A DNA stretch of 6,937 bases from Spirochaetaceae bacterium (GTDB lineage: Bacteria; Spirochaetota; Spirochaetia; DSM-2461). The notes under the pieces were generated by a model. The model was given only the letters and a program-made list of their open reading frames with translations. It searched no databases and was not told where the DNA came from. Shown in pieces: positions 6,037-6,937 of the stretch. Each line of letters starts with the position of its first letter. The first letter of the stretch is position 1. The stretch is taken from contig JAEINM010000218.1 of the NCBI GenBank assembly GCA_016342385.1, forward strand, positions 1 through 6,937. The letters are read 5' to 3'. A program made the position numbers and the translations under genes.

Positions 6037-6937
6037 TCAGGTTTTTGCATTGCGGAACAAGATAGCTCCGACTATTAAGAAAATGATTACAGAAGTCCAG
6101 GCTCCGGCTAAGGGAGGAATATGTCCCAGCTTGGCCATTAGAGCCAGAATCATTTGAATGACATAATATACAACAGATAGTATTAATGATGAAAGCAGGC
6201 TCATTAGAAGAATATTTTTTTTAAATTTCCCACCTAAAGCGCAGGATATCATTGAGACGATAAAAGGTGTCAGGGCAAAAGAAAATCGCTGATAGTAATC
6301 AGTAAGTGAATCTCTATAGGGCAATCCGGCTTTTTTAAGGGAAAGTACCCAGCTTTTTGCGTCTTTAATAGGCATTTCATCAACATTTCTCGTTACTTTC
6401 CGGAACGTTTCGGGTTGTTCATTGAAAAGGGGATCGGAATAAAAAGAGGCTGTATTTTCTACAATATATTCCCTCTTGTCATCCCATCGGAAAAGACGGC
6501 AATTTTGGAATTTCCAGAGAGATTCTTCTGCTTCCCATCGGGCACTGTCAGCATCAAGACGGCTGATAAACAAGCCTTTATCATCTCTTTGAATGACAAC
6601 AATATTCGACATTGTCATAGATTCATCGTTGTAATAATCCAGATTGTAAATCACATTGCCATTTCCACTGATAATCGTAACATTTGTATTGCTGAAGGAT
6701 GGCTTCAAACCCTTTAATTCCATAGAAATAGAATTTTTATATTTATATGTGGGAATTACAACTTTATCTTCAAAATAAAAAGAGACAAAACAAAGCAGTA
6801 ATCCCGTAATCATCAGAGGTGATGTGAATTGGTATATGGAAATTCCAGAACCGAATATAGCTATAAGTTCATTATTGGCATATAGGTTCCCCAGAGTATA
6901 TGAAATAGCGAAAAGAAGACCGATAGGAAGAGCGAAG
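6037..6937 (-). CDS. LptF/LptG (YjgP/YjgQ) family permease (5' partial)
   Basis: In LPS-bearing bacteria LptF and LptG form the membrane part of the LptB2FG ABC transporter that extracts lipopolysaccharide from the inner membrane. The frame stays open from the internal ATG at 6813 to the right edge. The added 41 codons read as typical family sequence (FALPIGLLFAISYTLGNLYA, then NNELIAIFGSGISIYQF, the conserved cytoplasmic segment after the second helix), so 6813 is not the start. Of 299 visible residues, about 42-55 form a membrane helix, about 56-215 a periplasmic beta-rich domain with an LptC-like stretch (ISRLDADSARWEAEESLWKF), and three more helices follow from about 217 to 294. Perhaps 50-60 N-terminal residues, including the first helix, are missing. 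I cannot tell LptF from LptG; the partner subunit may lie just upstream. It is the first visible gene of the tgt-murJ operon. Confidence 0.9.
   Translation of the reverse strand, partial: FALPIGLLFAISYTLGNLYANNELIAIFGSGISIYQFTSPLMITGLLLCFVSFYFEDKVVIPTYKYKNSISMELKGLKPSFSNTNVTIISGNGNVIYNLDYYNDESMTMSNIVVIQRDDKGLFISRLDADSARWEAEESLWKFQNCRLFRWDDKREYIVENTASFYSDPLFNEQPETFRKVTRNVDEMPIKDAKSWVLSLKKAGLPYRDSLTDYYQRFSFALTPFIVSMISCALGGKFKKNILLMSLLSSLILSVVYYVIQMILALMAKLGHIPPLAGAWTSVIIFLIVGAILFRNAKT

Noticed and set aside
6415..6717. 100-codon plus-strand frame inside the permease gene
   Set aside because: It is antisense to the conserved periplasmic domain and has no recognisable protein features.
6811..6813. 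ATG at 6813 as the start of the permease
   Set aside because: The 41 upstream codons in frame encode typical LptF/LptG sequence; the gene runs off the right edge.
1..6937. CRISPR arrays, insertion sequences, tRNA or rRNA genes, phage genes or toxin-antitoxin pairs
   Set aside because: No regularly spaced repeats, terminal inverted repeats, tRNA-like folds or matching proteins were seen; nearly all of the window is accounted for by five housekeeping or envelope genes.

Overview
The window reads as ordinary chromosomal DNA from a low-GC spirochaete (Spirochaetales; a Treponema or Spirochaeta relative is likely, genus not resolvable by eye). The main evidence is the first gene: a GreA transcript-cleavage factor carrying a very long N-terminal extension, an architecture I know from spirochaetes and chlamydiae. 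The order LptF/LptG-type permease, tgt, murJ also resembles what I recall from Borrelia (from memory, not checked here).

Layout. On the plus strand, positions 2-1933 hold the 3' part of the long greA; its reading frame is open to the left edge, so the true start lies outside. A 55-base convergent gap follows, with a strong hairpin terminator at 1952-1990. Everything from 1989 to the right edge is on the minus strand and looks like one tightly packed operon. In transcription order it runs: an LptF/LptG-type permease (6037 to the right edge, 5' end missing), tgt (4898-6019), murJ (3342-4898) and a secreted HEAT-repeat protein (1989-3338). The gaps are 17 bases, a TGATG stop/start overlap, and 3 bases, so the genes are probably co-transcribed and partly translationally coupled. 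The operon promoter is not in the window.

Function. The minus-strand operon mixes envelope biogenesis (a lipid or glycolipid permease, the lipid II flippase MurJ, an exported repeat protein) with tRNA modification (Tgt, queuosine pathway). The greA gene is a separate transcription unit.

There are no mobile elements, CRISPR arrays, tRNAs, rRNAs or non-coding stretches over 300 bases. I see no wholly new system. The points most worth a second look are: (1) a small Tudor-like module resembling the RNA-polymerase-binding C-terminus of UvrD/PcrA inside the GreA extension; (2) an apparent loss of a conserved cavity arginine in MurJ; (3) an uncharacterised exported HEAT-repeat protein coupled to murJ; (4) an LPS-type permease in a lineage whose studied members often lack classical LPS.
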